64,000 bases of DNA from Strongylocentrotus purpuratus (lineage: Eukaryota > Echinodermata > Echinoidea > Camarodonta > Strongylocentrotidae). The notes beneath the pieces were generated by a model. It did no database searches. It was not told where the DNA came from and was given only the letters and a program-made list of their open reading frames with translations. A program made the position numbers and the translations under genes. The stretch spans positions 4,886,447 to 4,950,446 of the forward strand of contig NW_022145613.1 in assembly GCF_000002235.5 (NCBI RefSeq), given 5' to 3'. This document shows, one piece after another, positions 12,100-25,867 of the stretch (its first letter is position 1; each line of letters begins with the position of its first letter).

Positions 12100-12430
12100 A
12101 ATAGGTTTTTTGTTTTCCCCTCAACCACGCCCCCCCCCCCCCCCCCCTTGAGTAAAAAAAAAAAAAAAAGAAGGATTCGCGGGGAAAAAAGGCATCTAAC
12201 AACATCCCCCCCTCTTTCGAGTAAGAAAATTGGGGGGAAAATAGTGCAAAATAGGGAAGAATATAGAAAATAAGAGGGAAAATAGGGAAGAAAAAAAAAG
12301 TGGTGTAAAAAAAAAAAAAAAAAAAAAAAATCTGGATTTTTTTTTTTTTTTTTTTTTTTTAAATCAGGAAGAAAAAAAAAAATCGGGAAAAAATCGGGAA
12401 AAATAAAAAAAATTGGGAAACCGATTTAAA
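12100..12430. repeat. Homopolymer cluster (C, A, T)
   Basis: A C run of about 20 (12130-12148), A runs near 12155-12170 and 12307-12330, and a T run of about 26 (12338-12360), then AAATCGGGAAA units. The A and T runs can pair with a short TCTGGA loop. Confidence 0.9.
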
Positions 12431-13147
12431 TCGGGTTTTTATCAGGCCTGAATTAATTCTATTGTGAACAGACTTTCGCTTAACTATAAAACAATCGCTT
12501 TCTCCAAACCAGAACAGAAATATATAGGATGATACGTTTGCACAGCCCATATAATTAAGATTAGATTGAAGACAATAATGATTTATAGAGTTTTACAATT
12601 TATCAAGGTTAGCTTAACATGGAATTTCTTTTCAATTCTTCTAGCAAATACTATTCATTGGCATTCCTTGATATTAGGTGTGATTTTCTCTCGCATTCGG
12701 TGAAAAACATTTGTTGTGATTACCAGAACTAAGGATTACCTTTAAATGTGTATATGTACATGCTTAATTCAGATATCAAAACAGTTGTGCATAAATATAA
12801 ACATTCAACACAACGCCATTTATATGTGGTCCATATCAATGGATTTTTAATTTTTATATGCATAATACATAAAGAAGAGTAGAAACAAAATAGAAATGAC
12901 ATACTAGCAAACGCACAAAAATGAATACATGTTAAATGTTAACAGGAAGAATGAATGAATGAATGATGAAAGAAATACACATAATGGAAATAAGCAATTA
13001 CTGTATTTGTAGGTAAGGTAAGGCAAGGATACCTTGAGTAGACTTTGAACTCTGGATGAGTTCCAACTCAAGCTCAAGCTGACAGTTATCAACAGTAGAA
13101 TAGGGCATTATTTGTTTTGTAAAGCTCATCAAATATTGAATATTTTG

Positions 13148-13588
13148 TTGCCCTCTTGAGATAGTAGTTATGTGCAATGGCATCAACGTGACTAGGCACA
13201 TTGACTTATGGCATAATATTTATAAAGCTAAATAGGATTCTAAACCACATACAAAACAATTAGGGATTTCCCCCTTCATGACATCATACATTGTCCATCA
13301 TGACCTACCGGTAAGAAGGATATTGTACTTAATTTATGATCACGATCTTAGCAAATGTCTAATCTTTGGTTGCCCACTTGAGATAGTATTCAAGTGCAAT
13401 AGCTTCCACATGATAAGTAATTAGGCACATTGACCTATGGCATAATATCTATAAAGCTAAATAGGATTTTATACCATATAAAAAACAATTAGGGATTTCC
13501 CCCTTCATGACACCATATGTTGGCCATCATGACCTACTGGTAAGTAGGATATTCCACATAATTTTATGATCACGATCTTAGAAAATTA
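13148..13588. repeat. Tandem duplication, 222-bp period
   Basis: The segment from TTGCCCTCTTGAGATAGTA (13148) repeats from 13370 with substitutions and small indels, including CAATTAGGGATTTCCCCCTT in both copies. Non-coding. Confidence 0.85.
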
Positions 13589-13706
13589 AAAACTGCACAA
13601 CCAGCAGCCACATCTAACCCAATGGTGGATCCAGGGTTATTTATTTGATTGACCAGGGCTGGAGGAAGGGGGAATGGGGAATAGGGAAGGGGTGAAGGAG
13701 GTGGTA

Positions 13707-13814
13707 CATATCGTCGCTTTTTTCACGAAGTGACGGTAGTGAAAAAAATTGCATTCACTTTGCGTTACGATTTTCCTCACTACCGTCATTTCGTGAAAAT
13801 AGGGACGATATATG
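13707..13814. mobile_element. Small palindromic MITE, copy 1
   Basis: TIRs of about 38 bp: CATATCGTCGC, then TTCACGAAGTGACGGTAGTG, mirrored on the right by CACTACCGTCATTTCGTGAA and GACGATATATG. The loop contains TTGCATTCACTTTGCGTTAC. Same family as 19295-19392. Confidence 0.8.
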
Positions 13815-14453
13815 CATGGGTCCACAATATCTGACACAAGCTTGAGGAAATATTGCCTGATTACTGATGGGGCTATCGATCTAGTTCAAATATGAAAAAA
13901 ACTGACAGAGACAGAGTAAAAGAAAATTAGTCTCATTTAGATTTACAACCATTCTACTTTAATTTGCAAAAACAGCTTCCTTTATCAACAGAATAGGAAA
14001 AGAGAGAGACAAAATAATATTGATTTTCATCCTACTGCATTTTCACCGGGGAACCGAAATCCACTTTCAATGTAGCTTTCTTAATTAGCGTGCCCCAATA
14101 TCAGGGACTGTAAAAAACTGGGTTATTTGGCCTTAAAATAAAAAAGGAAAGTGGGGCGCAACACCTGACACAAACAGAATTCATTATACATGAGAATGGA
14201 GGCTGCACCTTTTTGCTATCAATCAGGTTACTCTTAGCTGGCAGAAATACTCCCATGCCAAAACAAACATTTCCATAGAATCATATGTGGAAAGAGAGGG
14301 GTGCACAGAGGTTTTCTGGGAATAAGATAGCCATAGCTCCTGACACTTTTATAACCTGTGTTAATTGAGAGCATGGGGATGACAGAATGGGACTCTTCAC
14401 AACCTTATTAGAGAACTTAATGCCCTTCTTGCTCTCAGTAGATGTTTTGAGAG

Positions 14454-14481
14454 GGAGAGAGAGAGAGAGAGAGAGAGAGAA
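14454..14481 (+). repeat. (GA)n microsatellite
   Basis: About 13 GA units. CT-rich tracts of similar type lie at 10345-10440, 14915-15062 and 17925-17945. Confidence 0.85.
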
Positions 14482-15387
14482 GTCCCTATTACACATTAAC
14501 CTTTTACATGTGTATTTTGACAAGAAGCTCAATCAATTTCTCCTGGCATTTAAAGGGATCCGGTAAATTTGTCTCAAATTCTGAAACAAAATTCTGGATT
14601 AAGCTCATGATGCAATAATTATAAACCTTTAGGTCAGTCAGGAACCCCATGAAATTTACAAGCCCGATTATCAAGATATTTACGATTGGAATTACAAATT
14701 TTGAAAACCGTTCGCCTGACTGTTTTCATAACACTAGAGTCTATTGGGGAAAACGAGTATGGTAAAACCGGTCACTTAAAGATTTTTACTTTTTTGAGGC
14801 ACTTCTTAATCATTTTGAAGCGCAATTTTTTTAGGACATCAATATTACACCGTATCACAGACACTGATAACATGTAGGGCCGTGTATCTCAGATTTAACA
14901 TTGTTAAACGATCCCTTTAATGTCTCTCTTCTCTCTTCTGCCTGTCTGCCTCTCTCTCTGCCTCTGTGTCTCTCTCCTTCTTTCTTATCTTCCCCCACCT
15001 CGCCATCTCTCTTTCTTTCCTTCTCTCTGTGCTACTTCCCACACCCCTCTCTCTCTCTCCCTCCCTACCCAGGTAGTCATGTCACAACATTGACAACAAT
15101 CAAAATTCACACAGAAACCAAATATTTGCTCTGAATTTTAACACTAGAATACCAAAAAAGAGATAAATCCATCGGTAATGTACATCAAATGAAAATATGA
15201 CAATGGTATGAAAAGAAATTGCATGAAGATTGAATGCATACCAATGCAGTGGAGAGGAATAATGGACTGGTTTTGATCAAAGAAAGAGTATTTTAGCATA
15301 CCTACGTAGAATGTTGCAACCATGTTTACACAGTCATGGTCTACAAGAATGTTTCAGACATGAGAGAGTAATGATACATTACTGTTG

Positions 15388-15449
15388 TACCATTTGTTAG
15401 GTAGGGATAGCCTGATCAATCTAGGCTATCAATACCTAACAAATGGTAT
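15388..15449. repeat. Hairpin, 17-bp stem plus inner stem
   Basis: GTACCATTTGTTAGGTA pairs with TACCTAACAAATGGTA, and inside it ATAGCCT pairs with AGGCTAT. The loop is GATCAATCT. Confidence 0.7.
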
Positions 15450-15490
15450 GACAGAAAGTAGAAGTACCACACAATTACCTGAATTTTTAT

Positions 15491-15668
15491 ACCAAATGTC
15501 ATGAACTAAATTACACATACTATACAATTATCTTAATTTTTAAACCACAGTAAGATTCAGCAGCCTTGTATCATTTGAATACCAAATGTCTTGAACTAAA
15601 TTACAAGTACTATACAATTATCTCAATTTTTAAACCACAGTAAGAATCAGCAGCCTTGTATCATGTGA
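15491..15668. repeat. Tandem duplication, 90-bp period
   Basis: ACCAAATGTC starts both copies (15491 and 15581), and CCACAGTAAGA(T/A)TCAGCAGC is shared. A few substitutions separate the copies. Confidence 0.85.
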
Positions 15669-16569
15669 ATATTGAAATTGAATAGTAAAACCAATTTAAG
15701 TTACAATACAAATCAGTAGTAATAACTATTTAGAATATGAAATTTGTTAATTTGCAGTTTAGTCAACAATTGGTAATTTTCTTCAAAACCTGGATATTTT
15801 GCATTAGATACTATAGCTCACAGTTTCAATGATATCAAACAGGTTTTTATGGGATAGACTCTCTAGTCTCTATGTTTTTGTTGACACCTGCTCTTGTTCA
15901 GTCATGATTTTTTCTCTTGAAAATGGAAAAAGTGGAATTTTTGCAAGAAATGTTAGACCTGTTTACTCTTTTGTACTTAAATTCATGCTCTAGATATAAA
16001 CCCCTGGTCACAACCCAATTCATTCACCTGCTATGAATATGTTATCTCTGTAGATGAAATCCACTTTGCATATATATACATCCATTGTTGCTATGTCAAG
16101 CAAGCCTTTGGCAAGCTTTTAAGTTGTCGAGAGAAAAAAATTGTTCAAAATATATGCTTAAAATGAGTTAACAGGTCAGCAGTAAGTTTGGAATATTGAT
16201 GTAATCCCTTTAACAAAATTATGATCATCATCGACTTCACTGGCACAAGCAATGCCCCAATTTTTCAACGGAACGGATGCACACCAGTTGTTACCCCCTA
16301 GCGCATGTAAGGGTGTGTAAATATCATCAGTAGTTATAGAGCATCTGTCCCAAAGCACACACAGGAGACTAGCCCAGCCTCTGTACCGTTTCTGTGTCGA
16401 GCCAGCCCAATCAGTTGATAAAATAGCACACCCTCAACTTTTATTTGACGATAGACCTTGCCATTCCTCTCATCCTGTACCCGTTCTTTTCGACTGTACT
16501 TTGGGGGATTGCGCTATGAGTGGAGATACGGCGCTGTGTGCGGGATCAATGCGTGTGATAGAAGAATAA

Positions 16570-17614
16570 CTAGATGGAATTTTGACTGCGCGCAGTCGAA
16601 AATGATGCCTCCGCCATAGAGCAATTTAAACAAGTTTGGAGTTTAAATCTCCAGTGGTTCTTGAGATATCATGATAACAATCTCAATGTATGGAATTTCA
16701 TAAGTTGACCTCTGTGACCCTTGACCTTTGACCTACGTGCTCCAAAATCTAATCAGATTGTCTTCCTATGGTGATACACACTATCATTAAGTTTGAAGTT
16801 TAAATCTCCAGTGGTTCTTGAGATATTATGATATGGTGATACATACTATCATTAAGTTTGAAGTGAAAATTCTCCAGTGGTTCTTGAGATATCGCGATAA
16901 CGATCTCAATGTATGGAATTTCATAAGTTGACCTCTGTGACCCTTGACCTTTGACCTACGTGCTCCAAAATCTAATCAGATTGTCTTCCTATGGTGATAC
17001 ACACTATCATTAAGTTTGAAGTTTAAATCTCCAGTGGTTCTTGAGATATTATGATAACAATCTCAATGTATGGAATTTCATAAGTTGACCTCTGTGACCC
17101 TTGACCTTTGACCTACGTGCTCCAAAATCTAATCAGATCGTCTTCCTATGGTGATACATACTATCCTTAAGTTTGAAGTTTTTACATCTCCAGTGGTTCT
17201 TGAGATATCATGATAACAATCTCAATGTATGGAATTTCATAAGTTGACCTCTATGACCCTTGACCTTTGACCTACGTGCTCCAAAATGTAATCAGATTGT
17301 TTTCCTATAGTGATACACACTATCACTAAGTTTGAAGTTTAAATCTCCAGTGGTTCTTGAGATATCATGATAACAATCTCAATGTATGGAATTTCATAAG
17401 TTGACCTCTGTGACCCTTGACCTTTGACATACGTGCTCCAAAATCTAATCAGATCGTCTTCCTATTGTGATACATACTATCCTTAAGTTTGAAGTTTAAA
17501 TCTCAAATGGTTCTTGAGATATTGTGATAACGGTCAAACGGGACGGACGTACGGACGGACAACCCGAAAACATGATGCCTCCGGCACCACCTTCGGTGGC
17601 GGAGGCATAAAAAT
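16570..17614 (-). mobile_element. Helitron-like non-autonomous element with tandem repeats, copy 2
   Basis: A second copy of the element at 1325-2377, same orientation, same unit order and the same longer interval between the first two units. It differs by scattered substitutions and a shorter GGAC/GTAC microsatellite. The low divergence points to recent movement or to copying of one parent. Flanks differ immediately outside AACTAG on the left and ATAAAAAT on the right, which fixes the ends. The CTAG end is again followed on the minus strand by T. No coding capacity. Confidence 0.76.
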
Positions 17615-18303
17615 GAAAACTGGACAGAATCTGGACCAACAGGAGACATGGCAAACTCCTGTCCCAGAGTCTACCTGATCGATATGAATACATGCAAGGG
17701 GTTCAGTTACAAAGTAAATTTGTATGAACTATCAGATGCTGTATTCCTAAGAACAAAATAACAGCGACATGGCTGGTATGTGCTGTAAAAACAGAAAGAA
17801 CAATCCTGCTTGAAATAAGAAGCAGAATATATTAATTGGAACATGTGTCTATACATGTATATATCTGTCATGCTTTTTAATGAATAAATTGAGTTTCTCA
17901 TCCCACTCTCACATACTCATTCCTTCTCTCTCTCTCTCTCTCTCTGTAGCCTCTCTTTTCAATCCTCCATCCTCCTAACTCTGATTCTTTCTCTGTATCT
18001 CTTGCCCTCAATCTCCTGCTTTAGAGCTTACTTTCAATCCTTTCCACTCTTCCCTAAGTACCCTATCTCCTTCAAAGAACAGAACAGTACAATATAATCA
18101 GACTGACTGACTCCATACTTAAATTTTTGCCAACAGTAGTAATTTTTCCTCCCCATAGAAGAAGAAAAGAATATTCTTCTCACATTCATTTACTTCCTAG
18201 TGATATTTCACCATGCAAGGGCTTCTTGCCTTGAAAATGAATCTAGGTCCATTGGGAAGATGGGAGGTTGCTTTATAGCCACAATCTTTTATGACTAATC
18301 TAT

Positions 18304-18696
18304 TTAAAGAGAAGGTTGAGTTCTGGGAAGAGGTAAAATAATTTGTGAGCATTATTATTGTTATTATACAAGGGTGGAAGAACATCAGATTAAACGTGTT
18401 CCCTGAAAAGCATGGCTCTTAAAATGCCTTCACATTCTAAATATGACACGAAACATCGTAAAAATCGGGGCGTAGGTTTTTTTCGCCATGTGCTCGTGTA
18501 GTCCCATATACATCATTCTGTGTACAGTGCTTGTAACTTTGCCAAGATTTGGCCAAATTTCTTATCATTTTGACGATTCCAGAACCTTGCAATACACACG
18601 AATACTTATATACTACATGATCAACCTTTTCGGATAGATTCCACACCGTTTCTTTCACAATGCAATCACATGACCAGAACTCAACTTTATCTTTAA
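18304..18696. mobile_element. TTAAAGATAAA-family MITE, second subfamily
   Basis: The left end (TTAAAGAGAAGGTTGAGTTC) and left interior differ from the reference copy but match 27598-27847 (GTGGAAGAACATCAGA). The right half (ACAGTGCTTGTAACTTTGCC to CTTTAA) is the same as the reference. This defines a subfamily. Confidence 0.7.
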
Positions 18697-19294
18697 AACC
18701 TATGCCTGGATCCTATGTTATATTAGAAAACTTTGCTTGCTTCGAGCAACCCACTTTTAAAATGTGTTTCTAGCGCCTGTTGCCAACTCATCAAAAATGG
18801 CCTTTATCATTTTCTTTTGATTCATTGTCAGGAATACCAACATATAAAAACTTGAATGTGTTCTGAATGGACTCCCTGGGGATACTGTACAAGTAGATCA
18901 CATCGTAAGGGCTTTATTGTATTACTGGTATACAAAGCAATGTCATGGTCCAAAGAATTGACAATTTGTCTGTGAAATTTACTCTCGATGTTCAACATAA
19001 TAAGCAACAATAACTTTAACAAATTCAAGGTTTGCCCCATATATTATGTCCTTGCCATCATTCATTACCTGAATGTTACCTCATGATGCAGTGCTAATTT
19101 GCAGACATAATTGTTAAATATGCATTGAGATGTATCACTTGCATGTATTGTATTTACTGTGCAAATATTGTGATTTAGACAATACTCGGTATATCATGAA
19201 CATTAACCCATAGAATAACAGAACATGGATTAATTATGTAGACCCCAAACCTGAGTCATTCCGGGCTTAGTATATAAAGGGTTAAGATAAGAGC

Positions 19295-19392
19295 ATATTT
19301 ATCGTCGCTGTATTCACGAAGTGACGGTAGTGAAAAAAAATTGCATTTACTTTGCGTTACGATTTTCCTCACTACCGTCACTTCGTGAAAAC
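19295..19392. mobile_element. Small palindromic MITE, copy 2
   Basis: The arms TTCACGAAGTGACGGTAGTG and CACTACCGTCACTTCGTGAA are exact; the outer CGTCG segment is kept only on the left. The loop matches 13707-13814. Confidence 0.8.
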
Positions 19393-22300
19393 AAGGAGCT
19401 CCCTCTAGGTGTCGTTTGTCACTGGTTTCACAATCTGGTAATCTTATTATTATTACAAGATCCAAGTGTGCACTACTCACGCATAAAAAAAGAATAAGCA
19501 AACACCAAAGATTTTTGACAGGTTTTTCCTGTAGTGGATATTGTATTTTACTAAAAAGTTTTTTTTTGTTTTTTTTTTTTGCAGTGTCAATCGGTCTATT
19601 GTCCATCCAGCTATGTACCCTGGTTAAGAGACTACTAAACTACTAAGGGACCCTGGAAATGATTTGGCCAATTACATTTAGAGGTTCTCCAAGGCTGTTT
19701 CTGGATGATTTAATAAACTAGAATGTTAAACACAGAATATAGCATAAGGTTTCATGACTCATACCATGACCAGAGCATCTCTGCGTACAGTGATTTGCAA
19801 GTGCTTCTGTATCGCTGTGGATGGTGGAATGATTATACTCACGCTTTTAAAATGCAAATAAAATAAACTAGATTTCAAGGATACCAACTAGCACTCATCA
19901 ATACTGAATTCTCCACACAATTATTAACAGGTACCTTCATGCAAAGCACTCACACATTTTCAGCAAAACTTGGTCAACATCTAGTTCTGTCTTCTCTCCC
20001 GCGATGCCTTACATTGCAAACATTGTATTCCAACTTGGCTGACGTCGCAAGATTAATCTGTCTACTGATCTAGGTCTCTTCAAAAAACTCTTCTAGGCAG
20101 GAAATTTCTATATACCGGTATATGTGAATTCTAGTAGATATAAGTTTCCTTTTCCAACTTGCAAGGATTACAGAGCAAAGGGAGTTCAGACCTAAATATG
20201 ACTGAAAGGGGTTTGTACCTTCATTATACACCGGTATAAAGCCCACTTCTGCCAGTATTAACCTAGAAAGGCTACACGCAGAAGTGACAGAGCCTGAAAT
20301 CAGGCATCAAAAAGAAAGCGGGCAATAGCTTGAAAATTGGCATCATTGCAGGCATTGCAGCAGACTAGGCTGTTCTGCTGATCTATAAATGCCTAAAAGC
20401 GAGTTCATCATCTCTACCGCAAGATGGATCAGAAGTCTCATATCAGAAACTAATCCCCCATTTATCACTCGTACCCCTATCCATCCTTCATCATGGCGTA
20501 ATCCTTGACTTTGATCTTTCCAACAACCGACAATTTCCATTCCACCGCAAAAAGTGAGATTGGCACAATAAATTACAGGCGTTTGATGGGGGCCTATTTT
20601 TTTGTATTTGTACGAATAGTGAGCCAAGGATATGGAAGAAAGGTTTGTCAGTTCTCATCAGTCATATTGCTATACTTATTCGTCTGTCTGGAGAAGGAAA
20701 GGTATCACTCATACTCCACACAGAGTAAATGCCCTTCTTGTGCTCCAAACAGATGCATTGTTCAATTGCGAGGGCCATACCACAGATGGAAAGAGGGATA
20801 AGTACTTCTCCTCTCCCCTCCTCCTACCCCTCTCTCTACCCTGCCTCTTCTTCCCCACCCCCTCCTCCTACCCCTCCCCCTCCTCCATCTCCTCCGCCTG
20901 TATACTACTACTTCTTCACTACAACCACCACAGCACCAACGTCACTACCACCAACATTTCCACCAAACCACCCCCACACAATTTATAAAAACAAAACTCA
21001 ATTTCAAAATCAAACATACTGTCTCATGAGTGAATTATTAGTCCACAGTTTGTGACTGATGGAAAGTTTGATTTAAACAGACAAGCTAAATGTACCTGCG
21101 AATGAAATGAATTCTGAAGTGAGGAGTTGCAATCACTGTGCATTGAGTATTAAAGTACAACCAACGTAGGTGCTGCACAAGTGGTAACAGCACTTTTTGT
21201 ACACTTTGCTAGTACTTCATACTCCTTCATATGTACATTCTGCTCTACATTTATAGCCCGTTTACAACTTCACACTAAAATAATTTTGTATGAAAATTGT
21301 ATAAAGAAACGTCCTTGGTTGAAATAATGTTGTTATTCTGAATTTCAATGTTTATCCCTCTTTTTCTATTTAAAGCTTTAACTCGTCTTTCCTTTTCATT
21401 TCCCTGTCTTTTTCATTCTCTCATTGATATATTGTGTGCAATGTTATTCCTACTAGTACTTGGTATATTAATCTGCATATTACTGTATTTTATCCAACCA
21501 CTCTTCAATGTATTTTATTCCATTGTAATTCTTAATCTTTTGTAAATTCAATTTATTTCATCCTTTGGCTGCTATTTTGAATGTATGTTTTTTCAATCAA
21601 TCTAACCAGTTCAATTACAATCAATTACTGACAATTTAAAAAACTCATTTTGAAGTGATCAATTAACATGACAGCTGGCTAATCATCAGTGTTCAAAATG
21701 ATGCTGAAACATGCTTTGTTCAAACTAGAAAACAGGTAATAACTCATTGTATAGGTAAATAGCTTTTTTTTCTTCTTCTATACCTGGAAAATAAATTTTG
21801 GTTGTCTAGACACAGGCTGAAGCAGAAATTTGAGTGAAAAAAAATTCTTAAATGTGTATGCCTCTTTGCAATAATTGATCTGCACAAGTAAAAACCCATA
21901 GACCTAGAAAATTACCTCTACAGGTGATATCAACGCAAAGCAAAGAATTTTGACTTATTCAGAAACAGAAAAAATAGAAAAACATGAACTCCTCTACTTA
22001 ATTTGGACTATGGTGTAGTATTTCACCCCCGAAAATGAAAAATAAAAACAGAGTGGGATTCATTATCTCCAATTCAAGCCTGGAAAGTATTTGAAATTGA
22101 CAAATCCTGGTAATCAAGTTCTATGCCCAATGGTAAGAGGGAAAAAAAAATTGAGTGAGCAATAATTAAGATTAGAAGGATAAAAACGGACTTGAAAGAG
22201 ATACACAGAAAGTCTAGAGACAAAGAGAGAGAAAGAGAGTGAGAAATATAAAGAAAGACACAGAAAACATCGGAGAGAATTAAAAAAAAAAAAGTAAACA

Positions 22301-24268
22301 GTTTTGTATATGCGGTATGAAGAAGAAGAAAAGGGGAAGACAACTCTGAAAACTGAAAACGGCTAAATGATTTAAGACAAAGGTGGGAGGAAACAAATAA
22401 TCAAGAAAAATAATTAAATAGTTAACAAACATGCAATTAAAAAAGAAAAGACAAGAGAAAGTGTTAATATCAGAAAAATTGCTTAACATACTCTATCAAC
22501 CTGCTTTCATAAACATTTCTACATGTATGCTTATGACATTGAATGTTGAAAATGTAAATACCTGTACATGTAGGGAGAGATTACTACTCAACAATTATAA
22601 GAAGATTTGCAGTTAATTTGCAGTAGAACAAAAAAGAGCAATTAATATTGTAAACCCCTCACAGGCATGATATTAGACATATTTTAGAGGCCTATTTGAG
22701 AGGCCTATTTTTCTTGAGGACACGAAAATAGCATGTTGATATCTACTGTAGATAAAAATCAATAAAAGTTTCCTGTCAGCTCTGTAAATGTTTCAAAAGC
22801 TTTCCATCCACATCAAAATAGCTTTTGGCTGCAGTTAAAGGGGGAATGGAGATTGGAATGACACACTAAAATAAAGAGAAATTACAGATACGAAAGAAGA
22901 AGGTAAAGACAGATAACAAGAAATTTATGAATGTGTGACTATAAAAAAAGAAAAAAAGAAAAAGATAGAGGGTGGCTCATGAAAGCTAGAAGATTGGTAC
23001 AAATTGTTTGTGTTGTACTTGCATAGTTATGAGGCAAGAATTTTGCTTATTGGGCAGTACATGTATTTTAAAAAGTGTACCAACAATTAATACTAGCCAA
23101 AATTGTATATAGCAGGACAAAGATAAACATGTAAGACAGTCTGAATACCATTTCAACACCTCTACCAAATACTCAAGTTCTAATCTCAAAATGTCTAATG
23201 GAAAAAAAAATCATGTTGCCTACAATTCATCATTGAATACATTATGCATATAATCTGTAATACTGTGCAGGTGGAATCATTGTCTTGGCTGGTACTATCA
23301 TTTAAATATCAGTGAGGTAAAAGCCTAAAAGATGCATACAGTGAGTTAAAAGCCTAGAAGATACATATATGCAGCATAGAATTTTATCTTTGGAAGGCTT
23401 ACAAAAGACTTGAAACATTTTCCACAGAATACTCACTTTTCAACTTTTCATTGAACAAAAAAAAGGTCCAATGAGCAAAGAAAAGGAAAGAATTTGGACA
23501 CATCTGCAATTTTGTATTCAGTTAGTAGCTTGAGGCCACAAACCCTTGTGAAACGTTTTGTGTCTGCAATATGAAACTACAATAACTTCTGCACTTTAGT
23601 AGCTGTTCCTTATTTGCCAGTCAAAAACTGCCAGATCTAGGCTCTGCTGAAAGCTTCGGGATTTATTAAAGGTAAAGTGTCAAATTAGAGTCTGTGCCTT
23701 GCAGACTATGCTGTCGGCTCTTGCCATATATAAAGGTGATTCACAATGAATGCACCTGACAAAGAAAAATCAATAGATTGTCGGGAGAATGAGGCAGCTA
23801 AGAAAATTCTATAAATTCATGAGATGTGAAGAGAAAAGTAAGAGAGAGATAATATAAGGAAGAATAATTTTGCAAATGGAGCATTCTCAAGGCTAAAGGG
23901 ACCTCTTAGATGCGCATAGATTACTAGACCAGAAGATTCAATCCAGCAGGAATTCATACGGTTTAATTTCACGCTCATGATTTTGAGTACCCTGAGCAAG
24001 GGGTACACACATTCAAAGTACCAGCAATGGAAGATGCAATAATCATGTATTAAGAGGTCTGAAAGATATGTGTCATGCACTTAATAGGCACTCTCTATGG
24101 TGCGAAACGCATACACACTCGTCACCGGTTTCTTGAAAACCTCTTTACTTGGGAGTCTGCTTATAAGGACCTGCACTCGAAACAAAAAAAAAGTTGTTAT
24201 CTTTCAAAGAAATTGTCTGCTGAGAGCCAACATGTCAATGACTCTCCGTAAAATGATAGGAGTGAGCT
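19393..24268. other. No gene seen
   Basis: AT-rich sequence. A C/T-rich stretch at 20800-20960 gives Pro/Ser frames that are low complexity, and a T-rich tract (19558-19580) is present. Nothing else supported. Confidence 0.4.
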
Positions 24269-24588
24269 TTAAGCAGGGCTCCCACTTAGCCAAGTTGGAA
24301 CCTCGAGTTGTGGTGAGCTAGCGCGATCATATGGCAAGCCGTTTTATTATTAATTAATATCAATAAATCAATTCTTGTTATCAAGAAATAATTTTATGTT
24401 GTAAAACAATGGTAATTCTTGATATCAAGATTTCGATTTCGTGATATCAGGAATTCGATTTCGTGATATCAAGAATTGAATTCTTGATATCAAGAAATAT
24501 GTTTTAATGATAAAACTGCTTGCCATAAGATCGCGCCAGCTCGCCACAACTCGAGGCTCCAACTCGGCTAAGTGGGAGCCCTGCTTAA
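24269..24588. mobile_element. TTAA-flanked TIR element, 320 bp
   Basis: TIRs of about 85 bp, roughly 90% identical by eye, start GCAGGGCTCCCACTTAGC next to TTAA on both sides (24269-24272, 24585-24588). TTAA targets are typical of piggyBac; the CAGGG start would also suit hAT, but no matching 8-bp duplication is seen. The middle is a cluster of GATATC-centred palindromes. Longer open frames crossing it are chance. Confidence 0.75.
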
Positions 24589-25437
24589 CACCCATAGTTT
24601 TAGCAGAAAGCTCTTGGCCGTGATGACATACAATATTCCCGATTGCAAAGTAAATGAACAGCAACATTCTTACATCATTTTCAAATACAAACCTACCTTC
24701 AACAAAGACAAGTACCCCCTTAAGTTGCAAGACACAAGATATTGTTAATTTCTTGCCAAAAACCAACGCAATACTAACAACAGCCCAAAAAAATAAATTA
24801 TCAAAAATGGCCAATAATATTATGATTATTTTTCCATTTTGAATTGGTTTTGACAATGTAACTTGAGAATAATATAATAATGGTTCTGTACAATTAAATA
24901 CTGTATGACACTTAAATGACAAATCAACACTTTTCATTAAGTTTTAGCTGTTTCAAAAGGATTTTAAAAAACCTTGATGAGATTTCATCACACAATGGTT
25001 CACTATAAGACATTCACACCACAAAAAAAAATGTGAATGGGGGCACAGAATAATCTTCATCATTCCCACTGGGAATGCACATTAAATAACCATCTCTAAT
25101 CGACTGCTGCAATGCCAATTGCCTGGTGTTGTAATTAGTGATAAAGAATGAATCATGAAAGAGATGACCTTAATAGGGTCATTAAAAAATCAATTGAGAG
25201 CAGACAGTCCACTACCTGCGTGTGACGCAGAATGGCAGCCGGAAGATTAGACTTCTCTTATCAACTGACCTAATCTGTTCTTCGTCGGCCAGCCGGCCGG
25301 CTTATATTTCTTAAAAGTAATTCTAAGTTGTTGTATAAATGACAGAAGATACATTTTTTCAGGATCAAAACAAAACTTAAACCTAATTTGGCATTGGTCT
25401 GCTAACTCCCATTTCTTATAAAGAAAATCTGGATTTC

Positions 25438-25760
25438 TAATAATTGATGCATTTGTATAGCGCTTAATACTTAGTTTCTCTTATACAATATCTATGCTTG
25501 CAACACACTTGTTATTAATAATAATGATAACAACAATAATTTCGTTTACCCAGGGAAGCCTCATCAGCATCAATGCTGTTCTTGCTGAGGGCATTGCAGT
25601 GATGGTTACCCAGCAATTGTCAGGTACCCATATTCCCCACGTGTGGAGAGTGAAAATTGGGATTAATGTCTTGCCAAAATATGTCGGTGCCGAACTGGGA
25701 TTTGAAACCTCAATCCCTGGATCGAGAGTCAAGTGAATGAACCACTATACCATGAAACTT
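25438..25760 (-). mobile_element. tRNA-derived SINE, diverged
   Basis: On the minus strand the head has a perfect A box TGGTATAGTGG and a weakened B box GGTTTCAAATCCC, then the family core (TTGGCAAGACATTAATCC and ATGGGTACCTGACA). Its far end has the TATACAAATGCATC-type 3' end shared in style with the copy at 9703-9970. A run of TAATAATGATAACAACAATA lies inside, suggesting an internal expansion or a composite of two insertions. Open frames across it are chance. Confidence 0.65.
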
Positions 25761-25867
25761 CCAATGATGTTATTATCTCAGCTATCATAGGTAAACTCAA
25801 TATGGACATTTTTTTAAATTTTTTTTTTAGTTTTCATTCTCACTGTGAATCAGCAAATAATAAAAGT

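Noticed and set aside
24425..24937. 170-codon minus frame
   Set aside because: It runs across a TIR of the TTAA-flanked element and into AT-rich DNA, with no domain or splice signals.
25494..25736. Plus and minus frames of 80 and 83 codons
   Set aside because: They lie inside the SINE at 25438-25760.
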